Below, piece by piece: positions 25,175 to 34,711 of a DNA stretch of 64,000 nt; within the stretch, counting starts at the first letter, position 1; every line of letters starts with the position of its first letter. The DNA is from Planctomycetaceae bacterium (GTDB lineage: Bacteria > Planctomycetota > Planctomycetia > Pirellulales > Pirellulaceae): NCBI GenBank assembly GCA_020638995.1, contig JACKHM010000002.1, positions 1,736,001 to 1,800,000 of the forward strand. The letters are read 5' to 3'. The translations under genes and the position numbers were made by a program. The notes beneath the pieces are model-generated. The model saw only the letters and a program-made list of their open reading frames with translations, did no database searches and was not told where the DNA came from.

Positions 25175-26629
25175 TCACGTACGAAGTGCGCACGTTGGTA
25201 CGTAGTTTGTCGCATTACTCCATTCATAGCACTGAATCTCAGCTGTGGCATTCAGCCGGTGACCAAGAAAGAGTGCTAAGTGAGATGGACATGCGAGAAA
25301 CAGGTGGATTCGTTTTGCGCCAGTTTCATGAAGGCGTCGCTCTATCGACTGTTTGATAGACTGAACAATTGCGTTCGCTTGTCTGTCCGAGGTAATAGCA
25401 TCCCTGCCATGGAAATGGCTAAACGCGGAATCCGCTAATCCAAAATCAGGACAAGCAGTCTTCACGGCAGTCGAGATATCACGAATAATGTCGATGACTA
25501 TGACCAATTCGTTGCCATTCTCGCCGCTGTGGGATTCGCTGATATCGTAAGCATCTCCCGGCTTCGCGTGCGAATCCGTGGACCACTTCTGACCACGGTG
25601 CTCCATGTCAATATTGAAGCCAGACACGGCGGGAAACTGCGTTCCAATTGCGACGGAAGTAGATAGACGTCTTTCGCCGCCAAGAACTAGACGTCGCTGA
25701 TTGCGATTTTCAACAATCCACTTTCGTGTTGCCGTCAGTTGTTCAACAACGGTGGATTCCCAGTCGGCAGCCAGAGGATACGCGCGTCCATCACTGCCAA
25801 AGAAATCATTCCAATCAAGACGCAATGCTCTCTCACTACCGGTAAACGTCGCTGTTGTCGTTTCCACCCGAATTCGATGATCGGCAAAGAAATTGTCATC
25901 TTCCAGGACTACGCAAATCGCAGATTCCAAGTCCTTCCGCGTAATTGGCTGGTTGAGTCGTTGACGCACCAACGTAAGTAGGCGGTCAAATACGCGCCCA
26001 ACTCTGTTCCCTGGGAGATCACTGAACCCAGGAATCCACCTCTCGGCGGCCTGCCGAAACATTCCCTCAGCAAAGTCTTTCGAGCTGGTCCATCCGTCGG
26101 ATATTTGGACGCGACTTAGCAGAAACTCTGCATCGGACTTGGTTTTACCTTTGTTTTCAATACTCGCAACAAAGTCTTTCGTCGAGTTTTCTAGAACGTC
26201 TGAATCACCACTATAGAATGACCTTGGATCGCGAACTCGTCGCATTGCCTCGGATATTGCCTTGATTTCTTCTGAAGTGCTCGTACACGCCAGCGTGAAG
26301 TGTCGATAATCAGACGATAAGGCCATCTGTTGGAAACGTTCGACTTCATGCCAGAACGGCACAGGCGTGATGTGGTGGTTCTTCGCCTCAATCGCATCAA
26401 TTATTTCCCCCAATGCTGGCTCAAACCATCGGCTTTCAACGTCCCCAATCGCTTCGCGAATGAATGACGTGAACCCTTCATGAGCCAACCATTGAGGAAT
26501 TGTCGCGACTATAACTCCGTCTTGGAAACTGAACCCGCCTTCAGCCGTATCTCCACCGCGCGACTCAGGCTCCAGCAAAGAAGGAGTTGCGTTCGTCTTC
26601 GCTGTGTTGTTTTCATTACTGTCGCTCAT
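25175..26629 (-). CDS. cap4: CBASS effector Cap4 (endonuclease-SAVED)
   Basis: 484 residues. Residues 20-220 look like the DUF4297 nuclease: RGGDTAEGGFSFQDG, IGDVE (62-66) and IEAK (80-83) as catalytic pattern. The last 200 residues match a SAVED sensor, ending HLFLACPSHLALFLGHRLNATAEI followed by the characteristic YVPTCAL. In CBASS, binding of a cyclic oligonucleotide by SAVED activates dsDNA cleavage and kills the infected cell. It is the last gene of the operon, overlapping cap3 by 14 bases. It is convergent with hsdR, 68 bases apart. Confidence 0.8.
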   Translation of the reverse strand: MSDSNENNTAKTNATPSLLEPESRGGDTAEGGFSFQDGVIVATIPQWLAHEGFTSFIREAIGDVESRWFEPALGEIIDAIEAKNHHITPVPFWHEVERFQQMALSSDYRHFTLACTSTSEEIKAISEAMRRVRDPRSFYSGDSDVLENSTKDFVASIENKGKTKSDAEFLLSRVQISDGWTSSKDFAEGMFRQAAERWIPGFSDLPGNRVGRVFDRLLTLVRQRLNQPITRKDLESAICVVLEDDNFFADHRIRVETTTATFTGSERALRLDWNDFFGSDGRAYPLAADWESTVVEQLTATRKWIVENRNQRRLVLGGERRLSTSVAIGTQFPAVSGFNIDMEHRGQKWSTDSHAKPGDAYDISESHSGENGNELVIVIDIIRDISTAVKTACPDFGLADSAFSHFHGRDAITSDRQANAIVQSIKQSIERRLHETGAKRIHLFLACPSHLALFLGHRLNATAEIQCYEWSNATNYVPTCALRT

Positions 26630-27104
26630 AATGTGCTCCGTTTCGGATCACTTCCGCCTCATTAAACGCACCACCTGGAAGCAGCGACCATACCTTCCCT
26701 TCGACTTGGTCATTATTTAGCCGTACCAATATCAGAATAACAAAGTTCGCGCCCACTTCAGGGTCGTCGACAATTTCCCTCATCGAAACGAAGTCGTCGT
26801 TGCTTGGCTGCAAAGCAAAAAGCGGATGTGAATGCCATTCGCCGAGATAATTGAATTGTCGATACCGATGATTTGTTCGGTCAAAAAACGCGGCAAGACT
26901 TGAAACGAAAGAAGCGACGGCCCTTACGAATCGCGATATCGTTCCACCCTTTCTCTGGATTGTCAAATCGCTGACGCGGAATTCCTCATGGCCAACATGC
27001 TCGCCCATGACGATTCCACCGCACTCGTGCTGACCGCTCTCAATTAATGCTTCACGGATTCGCAGCGTGATGTCATCAGGGATGTGAATCTTTATTCTGG
27101 GCAT
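26616..27104 (-). CDS. cap3: CBASS deconjugase Cap3 (JAMM protease)
   Basis: 162 residues. The JAMM zinc motif is complete: Glu28 in HECGG, then H91-S-H93, seven residues, S101, two residues, D104. Cap3 removes the CD-NTase from conjugates made by Cap2, regulating the anti-phage response. The gene overlaps cap2 by 29 bases and cap4 by 14 bases, so the four genes are translated as a tight unit. Confidence 0.9.
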   Translation of the reverse strand: MPRIKIHIPDDITLRIREALIESGQHECGGIVMGEHVGHEEFRVSDLTIQRKGGTISRFVRAVASFVSSLAAFFDRTNHRYRQFNYLGEWHSHPLFALQPSNDDFVSMREIVDDPEVGANFVILILVRLNNDQVEGKVWSLLPGGAFNEAEVIRNGAHYERQ

Positions 27105-28824
27105 GGCTCAATAATTCAGCAATGAACTTTACGCCGTCTTGAACGGCCTCATCGGAGGCATTCAACTTAGGGGCGACCTCGCTTAGCGAAGAATCCGAGA
27201 GTGGGATTGTGTGAAACGGCGATTCGAATACCCACCCGCGTGAGAGCCCGACAAGGTACATGGAATTCGGATAACGCGAGGGCTCGGCACCAATCGCAGT
27301 ATCAACGGTGAGACCTGCCATGTGAGTGGCAATCACCGTTACGTCGACGTCGCCTGCTACCATTGTCTTTCCATCGACAATGCCAGCGTATGACGTCGAG
27401 CCTTCGTGTTGCGGGAAAGGATGTTCGTGACAGTAACCGAGAAACAGTTGGCGCATTTTGTTTGGAGTTGGATCTTTTCCCGGCCGAGACCGAGCTATGA
27501 GACCGCCGAAGCCTCCTTCGAAGACTTGGCCCCATACGAGCGGAACCTCACCAAACATGGATACGGCAGAGAGCAGATTGAAAACAGAATCGTCGCCCGT
27601 CGCGTCAATCAACAAATCGCACTTAGAAAGCGAATCCAGAATGCCACTAAGTGCAGTATTACTTTCCTGGCCTGTCAGATGAAGCTTGGAAATCTTGATT
27701 GCGGCATCCGGAACCAACAGCTCAATCGCCGAGGCGGCGGCATCCGCTTTGTGGTCGCCGACACTACGCCAGTCAAATTGGTGTCGAACCAGATTCTCAG
27801 CACATAACACATCGGGATCTACCAACACATAGTTTCTGAACCCGTGGCGTGCTAACGAAACTGCAATCTTGGACCCGACAGACCCAACACCGACGATTCC
27901 GATTTTGAAATCCTCATGGTCCTCGCAGTTGAAGTTCAGTCGGGGGTTGGACAACGTAGAGGCAGATTGGACCTCTCGTTCTGGGTAGACGCAGTCATCA
28001 CCGTTGGGAATCCAGTATGCGTCTATAGTGCCTTGATAGTCAATGATAAGGACAAAGACTGTACCGCTATTGGTCCCTTCTTCGAGAGAGCCCTCAAGTG
28101 AGCAGCCGTATTTGCCAACGCACTCCTGCAAGTCCGATCGATTGGAAAACGTGCCAACGGCTGTAGTAGTGTCGGACACTTTGCAGAAGATTCCCCGGAT
28201 GCTCGATGACTTCAAACCGGCTGGCACTTCGGGGTCTTCCCACACTTGCCCGTCGTTCGAGAAAAGCTTTGTTGCGATTATTGCAGAACAGTGCCGATGT
28301 AACTGCAGTGAGAATTCTAATTGACCGAACGTCCCAACTGGCATTTCACTACAGTGCGAACGGAGGGAAGCGGTGGTGCAAAAGCGACCGTATTTTCCAC
28401 GAAGTTCCTGCCCAATGGTTAAGCAGTGTCGCGAGGGTGCAACAACCGTCCGTTCATCAGTGTTAGGTCGCTCTGTGGTCAATAGCCTATGCGCACTAAT
28501 GAGCATGTCCGCGCCGGTCACGTCATTGTGCCAATTGTCTGGCCCCCACTCAAGACAAAGTGTCCCGTCTGGATACTGATGCGTCGACCAGGTTTCGCCT
28601 GCAGTCGTCGGTCGGGCAATGGGCGGTGCGAATGGGAAGTGATCGGGATACTCCAAGGTGATATCGAACTCACGGCCCCGGACGCGGATTGTGGCGTCCA
28701 GTTGCAGTCCTTTGCCCAAATACCAGTGTGAGCCTATGAGCCAGTCTGCTTCGGACTGCAAATCGGCCGCAGCCTCTCGCTCGACATTGAGACGCGCTAG
28801 GTCATTCAAGAACCAAATCGTCAT
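27076..28824 (-). CDS. cap2: CBASS E2-E1 fusion Cap2
   Basis: 582 residues from ATG 28824, which shares bases with the CD-NTase stop (TAATG). Residues 1-125 are an E2-like domain with the catalytic Cys90 in DGTLCLEWGPDNW. From about residue 320 comes an E1/ThiF domain with the adenylation loop IGIVGVGSVGSKIAV followed by LVDPDVLCAENLVRHQF. Cap2 conjugates the CD-NTase C-terminus to targets and primes it for signalling. The CD-NTase here ends in PTKPGGFA; a terminal small-residue tail fits this reaction. Confidence 0.92.
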   Translation of the reverse strand: MTIWFLNDLARLNVEREAAADLQSEADWLIGSHWYLGKGLQLDATIRVRGREFDITLEYPDHFPFAPPIARPTTAGETWSTHQYPDGTLCLEWGPDNWHNDVTGADMLISAHRLLTTERPNTDERTVVAPSRHCLTIGQELRGKYGRFCTTASLRSHCSEMPVGTFGQLEFSLQLHRHCSAIIATKLFSNDGQVWEDPEVPAGLKSSSIRGIFCKVSDTTTAVGTFSNRSDLQECVGKYGCSLEGSLEEGTNSGTVFVLIIDYQGTIDAYWIPNGDDCVYPEREVQSASTLSNPRLNFNCEDHEDFKIGIVGVGSVGSKIAVSLARHGFRNYVLVDPDVLCAENLVRHQFDWRSVGDHKADAAASAIELLVPDAAIKISKLHLTGQESNTALSGILDSLSKCDLLIDATGDDSVFNLLSAVSMFGEVPLVWGQVFEGGFGGLIARSRPGKDPTPNKMRQLFLGYCHEHPFPQHEGSTSYAGIVDGKTMVAGDVDVTVIATHMAGLTVDTAIGAEPSRYPNSMYLVGLSRGWVFESPFHTIPLSDSSLSEVAPKLNASDEAVQDGVKFIAELLSHAQNKDSHP

Positions 28825-29855
28825 TAAGCGAAGCCTCCGGGCTTCGTCGGGGCGATAGGTCGATCTGGGAAAACGAATGGCGACACACATGCGGCCTCTG
28901 GCAGAAGGCCTGCCGCCTTAGTGCTCATCCCTGCAGCAGGAAAACGGTCGCCAAATATTGACTTCCAGAGCTTAAGTTCCTCATCTGCGTCGGTCTCGGC
29001 GAGAATCTTCTCACCAATTTCAGCATGAGCCTTAACCTTTTTGTAAAAGCCTTCAAAGGCATCGAAGGTCAGCCCAGTTGTCACATAGTTTCCCGGCACT
29101 GACGGGTCGGCGATGTAAGGTACAAGTCCCGCGCTAACAAACGCTTCGTATCTCGAAACGATTGAGTCAAGCGTTCCCAAAAACAACTTTTCGTAATCCG
29201 TTTCATCAGGATCAAAGCACTCAGCCACGATGCATTCGATGACAAAGCCCTTAGGTCGCTTAGAAAGTGTTGGGTTTTGCCGACGCCACCATTTCATCAA
29301 CTTCACCAACGGTTTGAACCTACCGCCGGAGGCGGCGTTAATGTCGACGGTCCACTTCGTGTGGCCTGGCGGGTTGGTTACGAGCCATTTGTCGAGTGAA
29401 CTCTCATGTTTCCGGTTGGCTATGTAGAGAGTTCCATCCATGCCATCGGGGGCAATTATGGGCACTACATCCATATCCACGGTGCTCGTTTCGACGCCAA
29501 TCGAGCGCGCTTGTCGGCGAAGAGACGTATAACTCTCCTTTTGGTTTTTCAGGCGTTGAATTGCGTAAAACACGGCATCAATTACATCCTTAGGGTCATC
29601 TGCTAAGGTATGGTTTGTCTCGACGATGATGTCCACGTCAGGGCGAGCGATAACGCCACCTAATTTTCGCGGTCGTATGGCCGTGTCACGGCGATACGAC
29701 CCGGACAGAAAGGTCTGGACATGCAACTTCTTGAATTCGGTGTCGTTAGCCAAAAAATCCCTTAGCTCGGTGTGTCGGGATTTGGCATTCGACTTCGTAG
29801 TTGCGCTCGGCTCGATGTCGGACAGGAAGTCACGAAACTGTTGCTGCGTCGCCAT
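28824..29855 (-). CDS. CBASS CD-NTase
   Basis: 343 residues. The nucleotidyltransferase core has FLSGSYRRDTAI (GS at 52-53), RPDVDIIV (D73, D75) and VDMDVVPI for the third carboxylate. It belongs to the CD-NTase/OAS superfamily, probably clade D given length and the type II operon. It synthesises the cyclic oligonucleotide sensed by Cap4. It is the first gene of the operon, with GGAG close to its start; the 217-bp AT-rich spacer to the divergent ATPase gene carries its promoter. The exact nucleotide product cannot be read from sequence. Confidence 0.9.
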   Translation of the reverse strand: MATQQQFRDFLSDIEPSATTKSNAKSRHTELRDFLANDTEFKKLHVQTFLSGSYRRDTAIRPRKLGGVIARPDVDIIVETNHTLADDPKDVIDAVFYAIQRLKNQKESYTSLRRQARSIGVETSTVDMDVVPIIAPDGMDGTLYIANRKHESSLDKWLVTNPPGHTKWTVDINAASGGRFKPLVKLMKWWRRQNPTLSKRPKGFVIECIVAECFDPDETDYEKLFLGTLDSIVSRYEAFVSAGLVPYIADPSVPGNYVTTGLTFDAFEGFYKKVKAHAEIGEKILAETDADEELKLWKSIFGDRFPAAGMSTKAAGLLPEAACVSPFVFPDRPIAPTKPGGFA

Positions 29856-30072
29856 GTTTTACTCCGGTTTCTTCTCTAATGTATACACGTGAACACTAGT
29901 TTGCTCCGATTCAGCCGGGATCTTCGTGGTTTATTCACGATTTCTACGTGTTTCTGGCCTTTCGGGCGACGAATAGGTAATTGATTATTCGACTATTTCA
30001 CGATATTATAGTACAAATACATTTTAGGCAATCAGAAAACGCCGTATTTCGTGAAAAAATCACAGGAATTCC

Positions 30073-31431
30073 ATGTTAATCAACTTTTCCGTTGAGAACT
30101 TTCGATCCTTCGGTACCGAACAGACCCTAAATCTGGTCGCAAGCCGGGCGCAAAAGGGCCCCGAGGACCACTGCATAGATATCGCTGGAGTTGGCGAACG
30201 GGTGCTCCGCGCTGCCGTTATCTACGGGGCCAATGCTGCCGGGAAGTCAAACCTTGTCCGCGCTATAGATTTTGCCAGAGACCTGATCTTAGAAGGTCCT
30301 GGTCCAATGAAGCGAATCGCCCTAAACCAGTTTCGATTTACAGCTGAGTCTGATAAGCCCTCATCGTTTGAATTCCGATTTCTGGTTGGTAATCGCGTTT
30401 ACGTGTACGGATTTGACGTCACTAAGGACGAAGTAGCCGAAGAATGGCTATCTGCAACCGGAGCGAGCGGAAGGGAGACTGATGTCTTTCACCGTAAAGG
30501 GAAAAAGATTGAGTTCGCCAATCCAAAGAAGTTTGATGAGATTAATCCAACCTCGCTCGACGCTCTCAAGGCATTGAAGCTGCTGGGAGTTCGCCCCAAT
30601 CAACTGTTACTCAACAAGATTGTTGACTTGGACGTCGAGCGTCGCGGCGAATTGCTACACGAGGTAGTGTGGTGGTTCACTGAATGCCTGACGGTAATAC
30701 CAGCGGCAGCTAGCTTCGGGCCGATACTTGAATACCTCGATGGAGACGGAGGATTCCGCGACTTCGCTGCCGCCTTTTTGGCTAGTATCGGGACCGGTAT
30801 CGGTTCAGTTGCCGTTGAACAAACCAGAATTGGCGCTGATCAGCTTCCAAAACAGCTAGTCGAACATCTGCAGTCGAGGGACGATGTAGAGCATCAGAAC
30901 ATCATATTGGGACCTGGCATGAGTTTGAATTTGGACCCAGACGATCCCGCCAAAGTAATACGACGAAATCTCGCAGCACAGCACACCGTGGGTGACCGTG
31001 ACTTCTCCCTTCCCTTCGATGAAGAGTCCGATGGGACGCAGAGATTCCTTCACTTATTGCCGGCGCTCTATCACCTTCACACTAGCTGCAAAGTTTATGT
31101 AATTGATGAGTTGGATCGAAGTCTACACCCGCTTCTTTCACATGCACTTCTTAAGTTTTTCGTCGAGTCTTGTCCTGGGGCTTGCCAGCAACTGATAGTA
31201 ACGACCCACGAAACACACTTACTGGATCAAGATTTGCTACGTCGCGATGAAATCTGGTTCACGGAAAAAGATAAAAGACAACAAACGCATTTATACTCGC
31301 TTACCGACCTAAAAGTTCGTAAAGACCTTCGAATAGAAAGGAGCTATCTCCAAGGACGATTTGGTGCAATCCCCTTTGTCGGAGGTATGGAGAAGTTAAA
31401 GCAATTGATTGAATGTCCACCGGAAGAATAG
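30073..31431 (+). CDS. AAA/ABC-type ATPase, RloA/AbiLi-like
   Basis: 452 residues. The N-terminal INFSVENFRSFG (3-14) and Walker A YGANAAGKSN (51-60) are typical of AAA_15/AAA_21 ATPases. VIDELDRSLHPLLSHALL is the Walker B with D-loop, followed by the TTHETHLLD switch. These proteins pair with RloB (next gene) in restriction-linked loci and with AbiLii in abortive infection. AGGAATTCC precedes the start. It is divergent from CBASS, so it is a separate defence module. Confidence 0.85.
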   Translation: MLINFSVENFRSFGTEQTLNLVASRAQKGPEDHCIDIAGVGERVLRAAVIYGANAAGKSNLVRAIDFARDLILEGPGPMKRIALNQFRFTAESDKPSSFEFRFLVGNRVYVYGFDVTKDEVAEEWLSATGASGRETDVFHRKGKKIEFANPKKFDEINPTSLDALKALKLLGVRPNQLLLNKIVDLDVERRGELLHEVVWWFTECLTVIPAAASFGPILEYLDGDGGFRDFAAAFLASIGTGIGSVAVEQTRIGADQLPKQLVEHLQSRDDVEHQNIILGPGMSLNLDPDDPAKVIRRNLAAQHTVGDRDFSLPFDEESDGTQRFLHLLPALYHLHTSCKVYVIDELDRSLHPLLSHALLKFFVESCPGACQQLIVTTHETHLLDQDLLRRDEIWFTEKDKRQQTHLYSLTDLKVRKDLRIERSYLQGRFGAIPFVGGMEKLKQLIECPPEE

Positions 31432-31435
31432 CCTC

Positions 31436-32062
31436 ATGCGCAAAAAGCGTCCAATGGTACGACACGAGAACTTGACACGCGATGCAACGCTTGTCGTGAT
31501 TGCGTCAGAAGACCGCTATGCCGTACAGCAGTATTTCGAGTTCTTTCACTCAACTCGTATTCAATTCAAGGTGCTAGAAACCGATGATGGCCGGTCATCA
31601 CCGACGCACGTAATGGACCGACTCAGTCAGTTTATGAAGGAATATGATTTGGGAGAAGGTGATCAGTTCTGGCTGGTGTGCGACACTGATCACTGGACTG
31701 AAGCAGGGCACATCAAGAATTTGAAACAGGTTGTTGCTCATTGCCGCAAAAAGGGAGTTCAAGTGGCCATCAGCAATCCATGTTTTGACTTATGGTTACT
31801 CTTGCACTTTGCTGACTTCCCAGTCACATCGCCGCTTACGTGCAAGGATGTTCAACGCCAACTACGTCAAGTAATCGGCCAATACAATAAAACTAGAGTC
31901 TTTGCTCTTCCGATAGATGATAACGGTGTTCAAAATGCCATTGACCGGTCTAAGGCTCACTCGTCGAGCGTTGGAATACCGCAAACCACTTCTACTGCCG
32001 TTCACTTGATTATTGAGGACCTAGTGGCTCGGCAAATCATTTCCATTGCTTCCTCAAACTAG
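31436..32062 (+). CDS. RloB-like protein
   Basis: 208 residues from ATG 31436, 5 bases after the ATPase stop. The motifs LVVIASEDRYAVQQYFEFF near the start, DQFWLVCDTDHWT in the middle and QVAISNPCFDLWLLLHF match the RloB family, a TOPRIM-like putative nuclease. RloA and RloB were first noted beside type I RM loci, as here (hsdR ends 5 kb away). The pair resembles AbiL-type abortive infection systems. The target is unknown. Confidence 0.85.
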   Translation: MRKKRPMVRHENLTRDATLVVIASEDRYAVQQYFEFFHSTRIQFKVLETDDGRSSPTHVMDRLSQFMKEYDLGEGDQFWLVCDTDHWTEAGHIKNLKQVVAHCRKKGVQVAISNPCFDLWLLLHFADFPVTSPLTCKDVQRQLRQVIGQYNKTRVFALPIDDNGVQNAIDRSKAHSSSVGIPQTTSTAVHLIIEDLVARQIISIASSN

Positions 32063-32416
32063 CCGAGCAACTTCATCATGAGTTCTCCGCTTGCTGACCA
32101 CATTCGTTTCACGCAGGCGGGCTCGAATACCTTCACCGACTTCATCCTGAACACGAAGCCGGCAAAAGAACTGGCAGAATAATCTGCACAGTGCGGTGAT
32201 GCGAATTCATAACCAGATGCTTACAACCGTTGCCAATCAGTCAGCTAGCAATTCGAGCGGCATTCGGGACACAAGCCTAGATAGTTCCATGAGTGACCAT
32301 CGTCGGCTTCGATCTCTGTCCAGCCTTCGGCATCGGCTTGCTTCCGGGACTCGATTTCCTCTCCTGCATCGCAGCCGCAATAACAACCGCACATCAGGCT
32401 GAAGGGAACGGATGGA
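32063..32416. other. Spacer after rloB, possible gene remnant
   Basis: 354 bases with no convincing gene. A 34-codon frame (32078-32182) encodes a peptide ending FTDFILNTKPAKELAE. It lacks a ribosome site and may be a fragment of a longer gene. The rest shows no feature. Confidence 0.35.
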
Positions 32417-32662
32417 TCATCCATTGTTGCCATTCTGACTTTGCTCGTAGATCCAGGTATGAGCCAAATCCGCGACTTTGCCAAGGAGCAGCAAATCGTC
32501 GCGGCCAAAACTCGACGAGTCCTTCCACTCGTCGCCGTCTTTGTAAAGCCGCGAAAACGTGACGTTGTAGTGAACACCTTGCTCCGATTCGTTTTCCCAA
32601 ATCGCAGCCTTCACGCAACCAAGTCGAATTTCATGAACCGGCTTCTTCTTTGCCTTGGCCAT
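32417..32662 (-). CDS. Conserved small protein (paralogue of 9710-9979)
   Basis: 81 residues from ATG 32662 with GAGGTG 6 bases upstream. It shares KKPVHEIR-G-VKA-IWEN, RLYKDGDEW and GRDDL-LL-KVAD-AHTWI with the protein at 9710. Sequence divergence is considerable, so the copies are old or separately acquired. Function unknown. It is transcribed on the same strand as the DUF932 gene further upstream. Confidence 0.75.
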   Translation of the reverse strand: MAKAKKKPVHEIRLGCVKAAIWENESEQGVHYNVTFSRLYKDGDEWKDSSSFGRDDLLLLGKVADLAHTWIYEQSQNGNNG

Positions 32663-32707
32663 AGGGCACCTCATTTTTAATCAACAGTAAAACAACAAAC
32701 ACAAACA

Positions 32708-33721
32708 TCAGACTGCCAGGGCAAGCAGGCTCGCCGCCTTGGCATCAACTTCAACGCGATTTCCGGCAAAGGACACTTCGCCGTTTAGTCGCGTTATCGC
32801 ATCGACGAGAGAGAAGATCGTGAAGCGGCCTTGCTCTTTGGCAAGTTCAAGGGCTTGCTTCGCAAGCTTTCTGCCAACTCCATGGTCAGTCAGTTTCTTT
32901 AAGGCTTCGTCAGCATCGTCACCGAGAGTTTGACGCATGGCGTTTCTGACGACGCGAACAAAGCCGTCGCGACGCTCGTCGCGTTTCGCCACGAGGGACT
33001 CGATCATGCGCCGCATTTCAGCCAGGCAGTCTCGAACATTTGCCGTGTGCTTACGAGTAAGCTCGGCAACTTCGACGGCGTCCCAGACGATATGGTTTTG
33101 GCAAACGGCTTGGAACCAGAACGACTGGATGCCAACCGAGCGGCGACCAACTTCGGAATTCCAGACAAAGAACCCCGGAGCAAAGGCTTCGCCATCGATC
33201 TCGGTCCAACCCGCTGGGTCGATAAGAAAGCAGAACATATCCTGCTCACCGCAGTACAGTCCTGTTCCGCCGTTACAGCCTTCCTGCGGCGGCTCGAAGT
33301 CCGTGGCAAATTCCTGGACAACCGAAAGGAGCTCCGTATTCCAAAGCCGCGTGTAGCTGACTCCGTGTATGGAGCGCACCGTATCGTCCGTAGTCAGCAA
33401 CTGAATCGGCTTGTCCGCTGTGGGAACCGTCTCACCGAGCACTCGACTTGCCGTCTTATGGGAAACCCGGTTGAGGGTATCTCGGCTAACTCCCGCCAAA
33501 CGACACATCTGGGAGAAGGACCAGTTCGTCATACTGAACTCCCCTTCTCCGAGCATGAGCGTCAGATCACTGCTTGGGGCTAAATCCTGTGGCAGCTCCC
33601 AGCGGTCAACGGATGCTTCTCGCGTTTGCTGACAATGTCTCGTCAGGTCAGTCAGCGAAGAGAATCGCTCATCTGGGCGACGCCTAAATAATTCGTTACT
33701 TGCACGAGTGAGATTTGTCAT
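32708..33721 (-). CDS. DUF932-type plasmid/phage protein
   Basis: 337 residues. The motifs match DUF932 proteins, which are common on plasmids and phages: MTNWSFSQMCRLAGVSRDTL, GETVPTADKPIQLLTTDDTVRSIHG, a central W/F-rich GFFVWNSEVGRRSVGIQSFWFQAVC and N-H-I-VW. Their role is unproven; links to recombination or replication have been suggested. It is the second of a row of minus-strand plasmid genes. Confidence 0.8.
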   Translation of the reverse strand: MTNLTRASNELFRRRPDERFSSLTDLTRHCQQTREASVDRWELPQDLAPSSDLTLMLGEGEFSMTNWSFSQMCRLAGVSRDTLNRVSHKTASRVLGETVPTADKPIQLLTTDDTVRSIHGVSYTRLWNTELLSVVQEFATDFEPPQEGCNGGTGLYCGEQDMFCFLIDPAGWTEIDGEAFAPGFFVWNSEVGRRSVGIQSFWFQAVCQNHIVWDAVEVAELTRKHTANVRDCLAEMRRMIESLVAKRDERRDGFVRVVRNAMRQTLGDDADEALKKLTDHGVGRKLAKQALELAKEQGRFTIFSLVDAITRLNGEVSFAGNRVEVDAKAASLLALAV

Positions 33722-33872
33722 GACTCACAACCTCCAGAACGGGTGAAGAAGAAAAAACGCTACATCGCACCACCGGTGCTCAACTCGCGCGAGAGTAAGT
33801 CGCGAGTAAAGCCCCGGCACTCTTGCTTCTACCCAAGGAGAATGTCGAAAACCCTCGCAGCGATAACCTCTG

Positions 33873-33989
33873 CTAGATCAACCTTGTTGCCCACCGGCAA
33901 AGAATCAGCGTGACGACAAATAACGCCAGCTTCGGGTGTAATGCCAAGGCCGTTCCAATCAGCATGTAAAGCGGGACTTGGTACATCAT
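33873..33989 (-). CDS. 38-residue single-span membrane peptide
   Basis: The frame ATGATGTAC... starts at 33989, overlapping the stop of the upstream gene (TCATGATG), with GGAG just upstream. The translation is one hydrophobic helix with Arg at the end (PLYMLIGTALALHPK, LALFVVTLILCRWATRLI). Tight overlap and a clean membrane span suggest a real coupled small protein. It could be a holin-like or toxin-like peptide or an anchor for the upstream protein. That role is speculative. Confidence 0.5.
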   Translation of the reverse strand: MMYQVPLYMLIGTALALHPKLALFVVTLILCRWATRLI

Positions 33990-34711
33990 GAATTCTCCGC
34001 GCGGCGAACTTCGTACCACCAGCCACCGGCAGACGACCAAAGTTGTCGCACTCGATCCGGTTCAAAGACTTTCACAGACTTTGTGCGAAACGGGAGCACA
34101 TCGACCGGGATTAGTGACAAGCCCGCCCGTCGACGTTGCCGGTTTACAGCCGCCCAAATGGCGCTTATCTGTCGCCGAATCGGTGCGTATGGCTCAAATG
34201 GTAATTCGTAGAATAGCTGTGCAAGTTGCACTTCGTTTCGCCGACAAGCGAGCCCAAGAAACATGGCCTTTAACGCCTTGTAATGCTCCCAATCTATCTG
34301 GACATGAGAATGCCACTTACTGTCTCGCTCGCCTGTTCGCGTGCGACCTCCCCTACTTCGACTAATCGAGTAATTGCCAATGAGTATCCGGGATCTCCCG
34401 TCCTCTAAGTTTTTAAGCGAGCGGCATTCAAGCTCTTTGAATGGATGCTTGCCATCGGTTGCAAGCAAGACGAAGTCCCGCTTGTAACGCAGGTAGTGTA
34501 GGTTTGCTTTACCAACCTGCTTTCGCCTCCAGCGAGTCGCCTCCGAGACATCGATTCGGTATTTTGCGATTAAGGCTTCATCGACGCAGTGCGGATCTTT
34601 GCGATCGGGGATTCTTGCTTGAACAATCCAGCGATAGCCGTGCCGAAGGTAGACGCATGCTATCTGCTGAACGAATCCCTTTAGTGATGTCGCTTCGCAT
34701 CGATAAGCCAT
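33986..34711 (-). CDS. Unknown basic protein next to hairpin-packed region
   Basis: 241 residues, strongly basic (many Arg/Lys, for example ATRWRRKQVGKAN and RSRGGRTRTGERD). It starts MAYRCEATSLKGFVQQ and has conserved-looking blocks HYLRYKRDFVLLATDGKHPF and WHSHVQIDWEHYKALKAMF. I have the impression of similar multi-copy proteins in planctomycetes but no known function. The composition suggests nucleic-acid binding. It lies immediately downstream (minus strand) of 1.4 kb of hairpin-dense non-coding DNA, so it may act on that RNA or DNA. A 38-residue membrane peptide is coupled to its end. Confidence 0.7.
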   Translation of the reverse strand: MAYRCEATSLKGFVQQIACVYLRHGYRWIVQARIPDRKDPHCVDEALIAKYRIDVSEATRWRRKQVGKANLHYLRYKRDFVLLATDGKHPFKELECRSLKNLEDGRSRILIGNYSISRSRGGRTRTGERDSKWHSHVQIDWEHYKALKAMFLGLACRRNEVQLAQLFYELPFEPYAPIRRQISAIWAAVNRQRRRAGLSLIPVDVLPFRTKSVKVFEPDRVRQLWSSAGGWWYEVRRAENS

